The notes: generated from the sequence alone by a model not told the origin. 64,000 nucleotides of DNA from Arcobacter acticola (GCF_013177675.1 NZ_CP042652.1:2294001-2358000); one strand, 5' to 3'; positions 29,845-39,187 are shown, numbered from the stretch's first letter. Numbers and translations: made by a program.

Positions 29845-30180
29845 TTAATTAGTCAAATCATATAAATATGAACTTATTTCTTCTAATGTTTCTTTGTCAT
29901 AACCTAACATTGGCATTAATTTATATTTTTCTATTGCATCATCCATAAGTGATGTTTCTTTATTTGGATTTAGTACCCAGGTACTCATATAATGTATAAA
30001 ATCTTTTTTCAAAGGAAAAGAACTTTTATATATTTTTTGTATTTCTATTATAGTAGGAGCTGATTTATTTAACTCATTTGTACTGTGACAGGTAATGCAG
30101 TTTCCATTAAATAACAACTCACCATATGATGAAGCAAATAAGTTTATTGATAAAAGTAATATTAGTAGTTTAATTTTCAT
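29845..30180 (-). CDS. Periplasmic cytochrome c
   Basis: 111 residues. Signal peptide MKIKLLILLLSINLFASS, then a single class-I haem site CITCH at about residues 28-32 and a Met-containing loop YKLMPMLGYD that can supply the sixth ligand, with a C-terminal helix LEEISSYLYDLTN. A small electron carrier of the periplasm; partner unknown. It stands alone, between the rRNA promoter and proVWX, and is divergent from the latter. Confidence 0.85.
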   Translation of the reverse strand: MKIKLLILLLSINLFASSYGELLFNGNCITCHSTNELNKSAPTIIEIQKIYKSSFPLKKDFIHYMSTWVLNPNKETSLMDDAIEKYKLMPMLGYDKETLEEISSYLYDLTN

Positions 30181-30290
30181 ACATAAAGTTTATAACAAGT
30201 AGGTTTAAAAAATTATTTAATGTATTCAATTTTAATCTTAATGATATTAGAACAAATTGTTATTTACCTCTAATATTTTGGATTATTTTT

Positions 30291-30330
30291 ACATTATTTA
30301 TGTATAATATTTACATAATTAATGTATAAT
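30291..30330 (+). promoter_or_regulatory. Tandem palindromes before proVWX
   Basis: ACATTATTTATGT (30291-30303) and ACATAATTAATGT (30313-30325), both ACAT-N5-ATGT, 22 bases apart on the same helix face. Each is followed by TATAAT (30303-30308 and 30325-30330), so a dimeric regulator here would cover the promoter. Confidence 0.55.
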
Positions 30331-30397
30331 TTAATCTTTTTGTAAGGAAATTTTCACAATAATGTAGTAACAAATAAATATACAGGAGCAAGAAAAC

Positions 30398-31600
30398 ATT
30401 AATTCAATAAATAAAAAACTTGTTATAAAGAATGTTTTTAAAGTCTTTGGAGAAAATCCTAAAAAAGCTTTAAAAATGCTAGAAAGCGGTTTATCTAAAG
30501 ATGAAATCTTTAAGAAAACAGGAATGACAATAGGTGTTCAAGACGCTAGTTTTGAAATAAATGAAGGTGAAATTTTCGTAATTATGGGCTTATCGGGCTC
30601 AGGTAAATCTACGCTTGTAAGACTACTTAATAGATTGATTGAGCCAAGCTCAGGAAAAATCTATATTGATGAAACTGATGTAACAAATTTAAATGATAAA
30701 GAACTAATAGATATCAGAAGAAAAAAAATATCAATGGTTTTTCAATCTTTTGCACTGATGCCACATATGAATATTATAGATAATACATCTTTTGGATTAG
30801 AATTAAGTGGAATATCAAAAACAGAAAGATATACAGCTGCACAAAATGCCTTAGAGCAAGTGGGACTTGGCAATTATGCAGAATCTTATCCAGATGAATT
30901 AAGTGGTGGAATGCAACAAAGAGTTGGGCTTGCTAGAGCTTTAGCTAACAATCCTGATATTATGCTTATGGATGAAGCATTTTCAGCATTAGATCCATTA
31001 ATTCGAACAGAAATGCAAGATGAACTTTTAGTGCTTCAAGAAAAAGCTAAAAGAACTATTGTCTTTATTTCACATGATTTAGATGAAGCAATAAGAATCG
31101 GTGACAGAATTGCTATTATGCAAAATGGTGAAGTTTGCCAAGTAGGAACTCCTGAAGAAATTATTAATCAACCTGCTAATGATTATGTTAGATCATTTTT
31201 TAAAGGTGTTGATGTAACTTCAGTTTTAACAGCATCACATATTGTTAAAAAATCACACTCTACAATCATAAATAAAGAAAGTACTGGAATAAAATCCGCT
31301 TTACAATATATATCAGATTTCGATGAAGACTACTGTTACTTTGTTGAGAAAAGTGGAAAATATATAGGATTACTTACCTTAGAATCATTGAAAAAACAAC
31401 AAAAATCAAATGGTACTATTCATGATGCGATAATCAATGAACAAACTATTAATGAAAATCTTCCAATTTCTGAGTTTATATCAGATATTGCTAACAATAT
31501 TTATCCTACTGCTGTTATTGATAATAATGGTAAATATAAAGGAACAATTTCTAAAAGTAGATTACTAAAAGTTTTTGATGAAGGAGTAGATAATGAGTAA
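30398..31600 (+). CDS. proV: Glycine betaine/proline ABC transporter, ATP-binding protein
   Basis: 400 residues if translation starts at ATT 30398. Walker [10 protein letters not shown] (64-72), signature LSGGMQQR, Walker [13 protein letters not shown], and a C-terminal regulatory CBS pair (from about residue 275). The first ATG is at 30476, but the 26 codons before it read [20 protein letters not shown] and belong to the normal ProV N-terminus. The only upstream in-frame candidates are ATT and ATA; AGGAG (30384-30388) lies nine bases before the ATT, and an in-frame TAA closes the frame further up. It overlaps proW by 8 bases. Osmoprotectant uptake, likely salt-induced. Confidence 0.88.
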   Translation: MNSINKKLVIKNVFKVFGENPKKALKMLESGLSKDEIFKKTGMTIGVQDASFEINEGEIFVIMGLSGSGKSTLVRLLNRLIEPSSGKIYIDETDVTNLNDKELIDIRRKKISMVFQSFALMPHMNIIDNTSFGLELSGISKTERYTAAQNALEQVGLGNYAESYPDELSGGMQQRVGLARALANNPDIMLMDEAFSALDPLIRTEMQDELLVLQEKAKRTIVFISHDLDEAIRIGDRIAIMQNGEVCQVGTPEEIINQPANDYVRSFFKGVDVTSVLTASHIVKKSHSTIINKESTGIKSALQYISDFDEDYCYFVEKSGKYIGLLTLESLKKQQKSNGTIHDAIINEQTINENLPISEFISDIANNIYPTAVIDNNGKYKGTISKSRLLKVFDEGVDNE

Positions 31601-32621
31601 TGATCCATGGGGAAATGCCTCAACTGCACAAGAAAATAAAGAATCCTCTGTTAACTGGATGGAAGCTGAAACTAATGTTCCTATTGAAGAAGTGAAAGAT
31701 TTTGATATATTAAATCCTTTTAAAGATGCAGTAATTCCTTTTGATGATTGGACAAATAAAGGGATTGACTGGCTTGTTGAAAATTTTAGAGAAGTTTTTT
31801 TAGCTGCTAAAGCACCTGTTGATATTGTATTAAGATCAATTGAAAGTTTTTTATTATTTTTAAATCCATATGTAGTGATTCTCTTTTTTATACTTTTAGC
31901 TTTACAATTTTCAACAAAAAAGCTAGCTCTTGGAACTTTGATTTCCTTTCTAATTATTGGATTTATTGGTGCTTGGGATGAAGCTATGATTACATTATCT
32001 TTAGTTATAACAGCTGTTCTTTTTTCTATAATAATAGGTCTTCCCCTTGGAATTTGGAGTGCAAGAAGTGATACTGTCAATAAAATACTAAGACCAATAC
32101 TTGATGCAATGCAAACAACACCAGCTTTCGTATATTTGATTCCAATTGTAATGCTATTTGGAATTGGAAATGTACCTGGAGTAATTGTTACAATTATCTT
32201 TGCTCTTCCACCTTTGATTAGATTAACTAATTTAGGTATTAGACAAGTTCCTGCTGATTTAATCGAAGCTTCAAGATCATTTGGGGCAAGTTCTTCTCAA
32301 ATGCTTTGGAAAGTTCAAATTCCTGTTGCTATGCCTACAATTATGGCAGGAGTAAATCAAACTCTTATGCTTGCACTTTCTATGGTAGTAATCGCATCAA
32401 TGATTGCAGTTGGTGGTTTAGGACAAATGGTTTTAAGAGGAATTGGAAGATTGGATGTAGGACTTGCAGCTGTTGGTGGATTAGGTATTGTTTTATTAGC
32501 CGTAATCTTAGATAGATTAACCCAAGCAATGGGACAAAAAGATAAAAATGACAAAACTAAATGGTTTCAAAAAGGACCAATTGGTTTTATGTATAAATTA
32601 ACAAATAAAGGAAAAAAATGA
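31593..32621 (+). CDS. proW: Glycine betaine/proline ABC transporter permease
   Basis: 342 residues, inner-membrane. A soluble acidic N-terminus of about 90 residues, as in ProW, precedes the membrane domain. The permease coupling loop is in [20 protein letters not shown], and [10 protein letters not shown] and [19 protein letters not shown] are family hallmarks. It overlaps proV by 8 and proX by 4 bases. Confidence 0.93.
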   Translation: MSNDPWGNASTAQENKESSVNWMEAETNVPIEEVKDFDILNPFKDAVIPFDDWTNKGIDWLVENFREVFLAAKAPVDIVLRSIESFLLFLNPYVVILFFILLALQFSTKKLALGTLISFLIIGFIGAWDEAMITLSLVITAVLFSIIIGLPLGIWSARSDTVNKILRPILDAMQTTPAFVYLIPIVMLFGIGNVPGVIVTIIFALPPLIRLTNLGIRQVPADLIEASRSFGASSSQMLWKVQIPVAMPTIMAGVNQTLMLALSMVVIASMIAVGGLGQMVLRGIGRLDVGLAAVGGLGIVLLAVILDRLTQAMGQKDKNDKTKWFQKGPIGFMYKLTNKGKK

Positions 32622-33595
32622 TTAGTAAAAAAATATTAATAGGTGGATTAAGTTCATTACTACTTGCTTCAAGTTTATTTGGAGCAAAAGTTACGGCACT
32701 TAAATCAAATATTGCAGAAGAAACATTTCAAATGTTAGTAGTAAATGGAATTTTAGAAAAGATGGGTCATGAAATTGTAAGTACAAATGATGTGAATTAT
32801 GATATCGCATTTCAAACAATTGCAAATAATGCAAATAGCGAAGATGTATATTTCCTAGCTTCTATGTGGGATCCTTTGCATAATTCAAAATTAGAAGCTC
32901 TAGGTGGAGATAAAAATATTGTTACATATGATAAATTTATTGCTAATTGTGCGCAAGGTTACCTAATTGATAAAAAAACTGCAGATAAATATAATATCAA
33001 ATACTATAATGATCTTAAAAAACCAGAAATAGCTAAACTTTTTGATACTGATGGAAATGGAAAAGCAAACTTAACAGGATGTAATGCTGGTTGGGGATGT
33101 GAAAAAGTTATTGAACATCAATTAGATGCTTATAATTTGAGAGATACTGTTGAACATAATCAAGGTGAATATTCTGCATTAATTGCAAATACTATTGCAA
33201 ATTACAAAACAGGTAAGCCAATTTTATATTACACTTGGACTCCATATTGGGTGAGTGGTAAATTAGTTCCTGGTAAAGATGTTGTATTTTTACAAGTAAC
33301 TCATTCGGCTAATCCTAATACTCCTTCTACAAAACTTTCAAATGGTGCTGATTATGGATTTAATGTAAATAATCAAAGAATTGCTTCAAATGCAAGTGTA
33401 AAAACTAAGCATAAAGATATTGCGAAACTATTTGATATTATTAAATTAGATGTAAATGATATTAGTGGTCAAAACATGCTTATGGCAAATGGTCAAAATA
33501 AAGAAAAAGACATAGAAAGACACGTAAAACTTTGGTTAGAAAACAATTCAGAAAAAGTTGATGCTTGGATAAAAGAAGCTAAAGCTGCTAAATAA
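32618..33595 (+). CDS. proX: Glycine betaine/proline-binding periplasmic protein
   Basis: 325 residues. Signal peptide [23 protein letters not shown], then a type-II binding protein. The ligand and disulfide segment [11 protein letters not shown] is typical of ProX, and tryptophans for the aromatic ligand box are present ([17 protein letters not shown]). Final gene of the proVWX operon, followed by a clear terminator at 33604-33631. Binds glycine betaine or proline betaine outside the inner membrane. Confidence 0.92.
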   Translation: MISKKILIGGLSSLLLASSLFGAKVTALKSNIAEETFQMLVVNGILEKMGHEIVSTNDVNYDIAFQTIANNANSEDVYFLASMWDPLHNSKLEALGGDKNIVTYDKFIANCAQGYLIDKKTADKYNIKYYNDLKKPEIAKLFDTDGNGKANLTGCNAGWGCEKVIEHQLDAYNLRDTVEHNQGEYSALIANTIANYKTGKPILYYTWTPYWVSGKLVPGKDVVFLQVTHSANPNTPSTKLSNGADYGFNVNNQRIASNASVKTKHKDIAKLFDIIKLDVNDISGQNMLMANGQNKEKDIERHVKLWLENNSEKVDAWIKEAKAAK

Positions 33596-33603
33596 GTACT
33601 CAT

Positions 33604-33631
33604 AAAACAAGAGTTATTCAACTCTTGTTTT
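33604..33631 (+). terminator. proVWX terminator
   Basis: AAAACAAGAGTT, loop ATTC, AACTCTTGTTTT: a perfect 12-bp stem eight bases after the proX stop, ending in T. Confidence 0.85.
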
Positions 33632-33667
33632 ACCTCCTTTAAATAATAACTCAAAATAATCTCAAAT

Positions 33668-34387
33668 ATTAAAGCTATAATTTTAAAAGCTAATGATGAC
33701 TACGATCAACTTGAATATGTAAAAAACTACACATGCCCTATTCCAAAAGATACTGAGGTTTTAATTGAAGACGCACATAAAATTAATAGCTCTTTTACTA
33801 ATAGCCAACTAGCTTCTTTTCCTTGTTCTTATTCAACTGCTGAAAATCTTTTAACAAGGGCCAATGTAAATCAAAATGATGTGGTTTTGATTTCAGGAGC
33901 TTCAGGTGGAGTTGGAAGTGCAGCAATTCAATTAGCTAAGGCAAGAGGTGCAAAAGTTATAGCCATAACTAGCCCTTCAAAATTTGATGAAATAAAATCA
34001 TTAGGAGCTTCACAAGTTATCTCAAGACATGATGACATAGTTGAAGTCTTAGGAAAAAGTAGTATTAATGTAGTTATTGATTTAGTTGCAGGTGAAGCAT
34101 GGGGTAAATTCTTAGAAGTTTTAAAACCCAAAGGAAGATATGCAGTTTCAGGAGCTATTGCTGGGCCTATAGTTGAACTTGATATTAGAACACTTTATTT
34201 AAAAGATTTAAGCTTTTTTGGTTGTACTGTTTTAGAAGCTGAAGTTTTTGGGAATTTGATAAAAAGAATTGAAAATAAAGATATTAAACCTTTAGTTGCA
34301 AAAATATATCCTTTAGAAAACATCGTTGATGCTCAAAAAGAATTTCTAAAAAAGAAACATATTGGAAAGATAGTTTTTTCAATATAA
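33668..34387 (+). pseudogene. Zinc-type alcohol dehydrogenase/quinone oxidoreductase remnant
   Basis: An open frame of 239 codons runs from ATT 33668 (reading KAIILKANDDYDQLE, where ATG would be expected) to TAA. Residues up to about 43 match the start of an MDR oxidoreductase, then the frame jumps straight to ASFPCSYSTAENLL. The family normally has roughly 100 more residues between, holding most of the catalytic domain. The cofactor domain is intact, with ISGASGGVGSAAIQLAK and the C-terminal AKIYPLENIVDAQKEF. An in-frame internal deletion plus loss of the start codon indicates a decayed gene. A shortened protein from GTG 33881 is possible but unlikely to be active. Confidence 0.75.
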
Positions 34388-34432
34388 TTTTGAAAATCTA
34401 ATAAGCCAATCTTTATCATATATGCTGACTCA

Positions 34433-35056
34433 CTAATAATCAAGAGCTAGTTTTATACCTAAGGCTGCTAGTAAAGTCCCGGCAACTCTATCAATATATT
34501 TTTTAAACCGTAAATAAATTTTTTGAGATTTTTGCGTAGATAATAAAACTACAACCAGACAATACCAAATTGCATCTATAAAAAAAGCAATCAAGCATAA
34601 TAATAGTTCGCTATAAACAGGTAATTCTTTTGGTAATAATGCTGCAAAAATACTTCCTATTATAATTGCTGTTTTTGGATTACTGATTTGTGTTATAAAA
34701 CCAAATAAAACCGCTTTAAAAAAACCTTTTTTACTTTGCTCTAGTTTCATATCCATTGATAATGATTCATGTGAGTATTTCCAAATTTTATATGCTAAAT
34801 ATATTAAATATATTCCACCTAAAAGTTTAAATATTCCATATAAAAAAGGCACTGTTTCAAATAAGGCATATAATCCAAAAATTGCTAATAATGTAAAGCA
34901 AACAGCTCCTATTGATAATCCAATAGAAACGCCAATTCCTTCATTAAAAGGCTTTGAAACAGCAGTTTTTGCAACAAGAATAAAACTAGGTCCTGGGCTC
35001 ATTGTTCCAAACATAAAGACAATGGCAATCGCCAAAAGAAAAGAATATTCACCCAT
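34433..35056 (-). CDS. LysE/RhtB family amino-acid exporter
   Basis: 207 residues with six predicted membrane segments. The family start is visible as GTMSPGPSFILVAKTAV (17-33), with the later GFITQISNPKTAIIIGSIF motif. Exports amino acids or related metabolites; substrate unknown. Single gene, convergent to the oxidoreductase remnant and 43 bases after the VOC gene on the same strand. Confidence 0.87.
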   Translation of the reverse strand: MGEYSFLLAIAIVFMFGTMSPGPSFILVAKTAVSKPFNEGIGVSIGLSIGAVCFTLLAIFGLYALFETVPFLYGIFKLLGGIYLIYLAYKIWKYSHESLSMDMKLEQSKKGFFKAVLFGFITQISNPKTAIIIGSIFAALLPKELPVYSELLLCLIAFFIDAIWYCLVVVLLSTQKSQKIYLRFKKYIDRVAGTLLAALGIKLALDY

Positions 35057-35099
35057 AAAATCAAACCTCTGTTTTTGTTTTATTATAGTATAAATTTTC

Positions 35100-35597
35100 T
35101 TATTTGTAAGAAGCCGAATATACTAATTCGTAAGAATGTGTATAAATTTCTACGATATTTCCAAATGGATCTTCACAATATACCATTTTATATGGTTTTT
35201 CACCTGGGAAATATTCCCTAATTGGCATTCTTTGTTTTCCACCTGCTGCTACAATTTTTTCAACTAATCCTTCAATATCTGGATCTTTTACACAAAAGTG
35301 GAAAATTCCTGTTTGATATGGATTGAATTCATGTTTTGGTGTTAAATTTTGAGGGAATTCAAATAACTCAATACCTATAGTATCACTTGTTGATAAGTGT
35401 GCTATTTTAAAACTTCCCCAACCTTTTCCAAAAACATCAATGCACATTTGACCAATTGCTGTACTATTTTCTTCTAAAACTTCTGTTGGGCCCATCATTA
35501 TATACCAACCCATAACATCACTATAAAATTTCACTGCCTCTTCTAAATTTGGAACTGTTATTCCTATATGTGAAAAAGCTCTTGGATAATTACTCAT
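35100..35597 (-). CDS. VOC (glyoxalase/dioxygenase superfamily) protein
   Basis: 165 residues with the vicinal-oxygen-chelate pattern: first metal ligand in FSHIGITVPNLEEAVKFY, HFCVKDPDIEG in the second half, and EDPFGNIVEIYTHS near the end with the final Glu ligand. Could be a lyase or dioxygenase; reaction not predictable. Divergent from the HxlR regulator, which may control it. Confidence 0.82.
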   Translation of the reverse strand: MSNYPRAFSHIGITVPNLEEAVKFYSDVMGWYIMMGPTEVLEENSTAIGQMCIDVFGKGWGSFKIAHLSTSDTIGIELFEFPQNLTPKHEFNPYQTGIFHFCVKDPDIEGLVEKIVAAGGKQRMPIREYFPGEKPYKMVYCEDPFGNIVEIYTHSYELVYSASYK

Positions 35598-35666
35598 TTT
35601 TTTTCCTCCTTTAATTTATGTTATAATTCAAGAAATAATAACTAGATAATAATACTTTTGGAAGAC

Positions 35667-35690
35667 GTAACCTTTAAGTTATTAGGTTAC
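35667..35690. promoter_or_regulatory. Inverted repeat between the VOC and HxlR genes
   Basis: GTAACCT (35667-35673) and AGGTTAC (35684-35690) with ten bases between. Position between the divergent genes suggests the operator of the HxlR protein. Confidence 0.6.
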
Positions 35691-35759
35691 CTAAAAGTTT
35701 CTCTTAGGAAATAATCTATTAGAAATAGTAATAAAAAATTTACAAATTTAGGAAAAAAT

Positions 35760-36107
35760 ATGACTAGAGGCAATGAAAAAATCTACAAATACAATGAAAA
35801 AGAGTATAAATGTCCATTGGAAGCATCAATGGATTTATTAGCAGGTAAATGGAGAGCTCTAATTATATGGCATTTAATAAAAGAAGATTTAAGATTTTCA
35901 CAAATACAAAAAATAGTTCCTGGTATTTCAAAAAAAGTTTTATCTGAACATTTAAGAATTATGGAACAAAACGAGTTAATAGAAAGAACTGTATTTCCAG
36001 AAGTTCCACCTAGAGTTGAATACAATATTACAGCAAAAGGTAAAACACTTTTTGAGCCCTTAAATTATCTTGAAAATTGGGCTCGAAAAAATATGAAGAA
36101 AAAATAA
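35760..36107 (+). CDS. HxlR-family transcriptional regulator
   Basis: 115 residues, winged helix. Family core CPLEASMDLLAGKWRALII (19-37) with its conserved N-terminal Cys, recognition region GISKKVLSEHLRIMEQNELI, and wing VEYNITAKGK. Members often sense thiol-reactive compounds through this Cys. Divergent from the VOC gene across a 162-base region holding a GTAACCT/AGGTTAC repeat. Confidence 0.88.
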   Translation: MTRGNEKIYKYNEKEYKCPLEASMDLLAGKWRALIIWHLIKEDLRFSQIQKIVPGISKKVLSEHLRIMEQNELIERTVFPEVPPRVEYNITAKGKTLFEPLNYLENWARKNMKKK

Positions 36108-36121
36108 ATTTTAATATTTTT

Positions 36122-36199
36122 TTATAAACTAACAATATCTTCTAAATAAATTAATTTTCTGCATCTTTTCTTTTTCACTTCATCTAACAACTCGTGATG
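36122..36199 (-). pseudogene. Possible gene-end remnant
   Basis: On the minus strand a short frame reads HHELLDEVKKKRCRKLIYLE and ends DIVSL-stop. Composition looks protein-like, but it is closed by stops after about 25 codons and has no start signal. It could be the tail of a lost gene or chance. Confidence 0.25.
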
Positions 36200-36265
36200 C
36201 TATAAGCTCTAATTTGATAAAATAGAATTCTTAAAAGAGTATCAAAATCAAAAGGTTTAATAATA

Positions 36266-38527
36266 ATGAGTGAAAGTAAAGATTTTTTACGTACAATAGT
36301 TGAAGAAGACTTAAAGGCAGGGAAGTATAAAGAAGTAATTACAAGATTTCCACCGGAACCTAATGGATTTCCACACATTGGACATGCTAAATCTATTTGT
36401 ATAAATTTTGGAATTGCAAAGGATTATAATGGTCATTGCAACCTTAGAATGGATGATACAAATCCAACTAAAGAAGATACAAAATATGTAGAAGCTTTAA
36501 AAGACGCTGTTCAATGGCTTGGATTTAACTGGGGAGAAAATGTATATTTTACTTCTGATTATTTTTCTAAAATATACGATTATGCAGTTAAACTAATTAA
36601 AATGAATAAAGCATATGTTGATAGCTTAACAGAAGAAGAAATAAGAGAATATCGTGGAACTGTTACACAAGCTGGAAAACGTAGCATTTATGCACAGCGT
36701 ACAGTTGAAGAAAATCTAGACCTTTTAGAGCGAATGAAAAACGGTGAATTTAAAGATGGGGAACATGTATTAAGAGCAAAGATTGATATGAGTGCTGCTA
36801 ATATGAAAATGAGAGATCCACTTTTATATAGAATCAGACATGCGCATCATTTCAGAACAGGCGATGATTGGTGTATTTATCCAATGTATGACTTTGCCCA
36901 TTGTTTATCTGACTATATTGAAGGTGTTTCTCACTCTATTTGTACACTTGAATTTGAAAATAATCGAGATATTTATGATTGGTTACTAGATACTCTTGAG
37001 CTTAAATTACCTCGTCCTTATCAGCATGAGTTTGCAAGACTAGGAATTAACTACACTGTTATGAGTAAAAGAAAACTTTTAGACTTAGTTAATGGTGAGT
37101 ATGTTAGTGGTTGGGATGACCCAAGAATGCCAACAATTGCTGGATATAAAAGAAGAGGATATACAAAAGAATCAATTTTAAACTTCTGTGACCAAATTGG
37201 AATTGCAAAAGCAAATTCAATGGTTGATGTTGCACAACTAGAATTTTGTATTAGGGATGATTTAAATCAAAAAGTACCTCGTGTATTATGTGTAATGGAT
37301 CCACTAAAAGTAACAATTGAAAATTATGAAGGTAGTGAAGAAATTGATGCTCCATATTACCCTCATGATGTACCAAAAGATGGTTCAAGAAAATTACCTT
37401 TTTCTAAAGATATTTATATTGAAAGAGATGACTTTATGGAAAATCCTCCAAAAGGATACTTCCGTCTTACACCTGAACAACCTGTTCGTCTAAGACATGG
37501 TTATATAATTGCTTGTAAAGAGGTTATAAAAAACTTAGATGGAAAGATAATAGAAATTAAAGCAGAGTATTACCCTGAATCAAAAAGTGGCTCAGATACA
37601 AGCGGTATAAAAGTTAATAGTGCAATTCAATGGGTAAGTGCAAAAGAAGCAAAAACAGTAGAACTAAGAGTTTATGATAGATTATTCAAAAATGAAGCAC
37701 CGGAAGGGTTAGAAGATTTAAATCCAGATTCTTTAAAAATTATCAAAAATGCACTTGTTGAACCTGCAGTTATTACAGATAAAATTGATGAGAGATTTCA
37801 GTTTGAAAGACAAGGATATTTTTATGCTGATCCTATTGATTATACAAATGAAAAACCAGTATTTAATAAAATTGTAGGATTAAAAGATTCTTGGGCTAAA
37901 AAAACAAAAATAGTAGAACCAGAAGTTAAAAATACGCAAAAAGTACAAATGCAAAAAGTACAAGTTGTAGGCTCTATGGAACCTATGAATGAAGATCAAA
38001 AAGCAGCATTTGAAAAATATACAAATACACTTGGATTAAATAGCGAAGTAGCAAATATTCTTGCAAGAGATGAACATCTTTCTCATTTCTATGAAGAAGC
38101 ACAAATACTAGTTAATAGCCCTATAACATTAGCTAATATTGTTGTAAATGAAGTAGCTAGAGAATTAAAACAAATGGAATTAAGTCAAGTAAAATTTACT
38201 CCATCACAAATTGCAGAACTTGTTAAAATGATTGATGATGAAACTATTTCTAGTAAAATAGCTAAAGACGTATTTGAAGAGATGGTAAAATCTGGAATTA
38301 ATCCAACACAAATTGTAAAAGATAAAGGATTAGTTCAAATAAGCGACCCTTCCGAAATTTCACCTATTATTGATGAGATAATTGCGAAAAACCCAGATAA
38401 TGTTGCAAAATTCAAAGCAGGTAATACTAAACTATTAGGCTTCTTTGTAGGGCAAGTATTAAAAAGTACTGGTGGAAAAGCAAATCCACAAGTTGTAAAT
38501 GAACTTGTAGCTCTTAAATTAAAATAA
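36266..38527 (+). CDS. glnS: Glutaminyl-tRNA synthetase fused to a YqeY-like domain
   Basis: 753 residues, about 200 longer than Escherichia coli GlnRS. Class-I signatures: HIGH at 37-40 in NGFPHIGHAKS and the KMSKS equivalent VMSKRKL near residue 265; the anticodon-binding beta barrels follow to about 560. The last 150 residues (from about EDQKAAFEKYTNTLG to LGFFVGQVLKSTGGKANPQV) form a YqeY/GatB-tail domain, thought to help tRNA binding. A direct Gln-charging enzyme means the cell does not depend only on the Glu-tRNA(Gln) amidation route. A strong terminator follows at 38546-38580. Confidence 0.93.
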   Translation: MSESKDFLRTIVEEDLKAGKYKEVITRFPPEPNGFPHIGHAKSICINFGIAKDYNGHCNLRMDDTNPTKEDTKYVEALKDAVQWLGFNWGENVYFTSDYFSKIYDYAVKLIKMNKAYVDSLTEEEIREYRGTVTQAGKRSIYAQRTVEENLDLLERMKNGEFKDGEHVLRAKIDMSAANMKMRDPLLYRIRHAHHFRTGDDWCIYPMYDFAHCLSDYIEGVSHSICTLEFENNRDIYDWLLDTLELKLPRPYQHEFARLGINYTVMSKRKLLDLVNGEYVSGWDDPRMPTIAGYKRRGYTKESILNFCDQIGIAKANSMVDVAQLEFCIRDDLNQKVPRVLCVMDPLKVTIENYEGSEEIDAPYYPHDVPKDGSRKLPFSKDIYIERDDFMENPPKGYFRLTPEQPVRLRHGYIIACKEVIKNLDGKIIEIKAEYYPESKSGSDTSGIKVNSAIQWVSAKEAKTVELRVYDRLFKNEAPEGLEDLNPDSLKIIKNALVEPAVITDKIDERFQFERQGYFYADPIDYTNEKPVFNKIVGLKDSWAKKTKIVEPEVKNTQKVQMQKVQVVGSMEPMNEDQKAAFEKYTNTLGLNSEVANILARDEHLSHFYEEAQILVNSPITLANIVVNEVARELKQMELSQVKFTPSQIAELVKMIDDETISSKIAKDVFEEMVKSGINPTQIVKDKGLVQISDPSEISPIIDEIIAKNPDNVAKFKAGNTKLLGFFVGQVLKSTGGKANPQVVNELVALKLK

Positions 38528-38545
38528 AAAACAAATAATCAGGCA

Positions 38546-38580
38546 AAAAAAAAGCTTAGTAGAAATACTAAGCTTTTTTT
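38546..38580 (+). terminator. glnS terminator
   Basis: AAGCTTAGTA, GAAA tetraloop, TACTAAGCTT, then a T run; the A tract before the stem extends pairing. Starts about 18 bases after the stop. Confidence 0.9.
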
Positions 38581-38604
38581 ATATCAATTTTTTTAATCAA
38601 AAGA

Positions 38605-38715
38605 TTATCTATGCATTCCATGACCTGGTCCACCATGATGGTGATGAAAAGGAAAACATCCGCTTATTATAAATGTTGTAAAAATTGTTAGAGTTAATAA
38701 AAATATTTTTTTCAT
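38605..38715 (-). CDS. His-rich micro-lipoprotein
   Basis: 36 residues: MKKIFLLTLTIFTTFIISGC is a lipoprotein signal with lipobox ISGC, followed by FPFHHHHGGPGHGMHR. AAGGA lies eight bases before the ATG. The mature peptide of about 17 residues has six His and could bind Ni, Zn or Cu at the membrane face. No larger family recognised. It lies convergent with glnS, downstream of the tRNA-Asn genes. Too short for most gene finders, but start, signal and ribosome site agree. Confidence 0.65.
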   Translation of the reverse strand: MKKIFLLTLTIFTTFIISGCFPFHHHHGGPGHGMHR

Positions 38716-38830
38716 AGTAAGTCCTTTATTTATTATTCAAAATTATTGCATAATCTTTTTAACGAAACATTAATAATAAATTTTTAAATGATAAATTATT
38801 TAGAATAGTTTTTAGGGGTTTTATTTGAAG

Positions 38831-38905
38831 TGGCTCCGGCACCTGGATTCGAACCAGGGACCAAATGATTAACAGTCATCTACTCTACCGCTGAGCTATG
38901 CCGGA
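38831..38905 (-). tRNA. tRNA-Asn (GTT), copy 3
   Basis: 75 nt with encoded CCA. Acceptor TCCGGCA with TGCCGGA, anticodon loop CTGTTAA, T loop TTCGAAT. Identical to the next two. Confidence 0.96.
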
Positions 38906-38938
38906 ACTTAAAAAGGTTTTGTATCTTAAATTTATAAA

Positions 38939-39013
38939 TGGCTCCGGCACCTGGATTCGAACCAGGGACCAAATGATTAACAGTCATCTACTCTACCGCT
39001 GAGCTATGCCGGA
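38939..39013 (-). tRNA. tRNA-Asn (GTT), copy 2
   Basis: 75 nt, identical to copies 1 and 3. Spacers of 33 and 29 bases separate the copies and are unrelated to each other. Confidence 0.96.
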
Positions 39014-39042
39014 ATCTATAAATTTACATTAAATTGAAGTAA

Positions 39043-39117
39043 TGGCTCCGGCACCTGGATTCGAACCAGGGACCAAATGATTAACAGTCATCTACTCTAC
39101 CGCTGAGCTATGCCGGA
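39043..39117 (-). tRNA. tRNA-Asn (GTT), copy 1
   Basis: 75 nt, first in transcription order, 30 bases after a consensus -10 box. Confidence 0.96.
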
Positions 39118-39146
39118 TTATATGACTTCAACTTTAATGGGTCCGA

Positions 39147-39175
39147 ATTATAGTAAAAAATGACTTTATTGTCAA
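39147..39175 (-). promoter_or_regulatory. tRNA-Asn array promoter
   Basis: Minus strand TTGACA (39175-39170), 17-base spacer, TATAAT (39152-39147). Same perfect form as the rRNA promoter. Confidence 0.88.
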
Positions 39176-39187
39176 GGGTAAAAGAAT

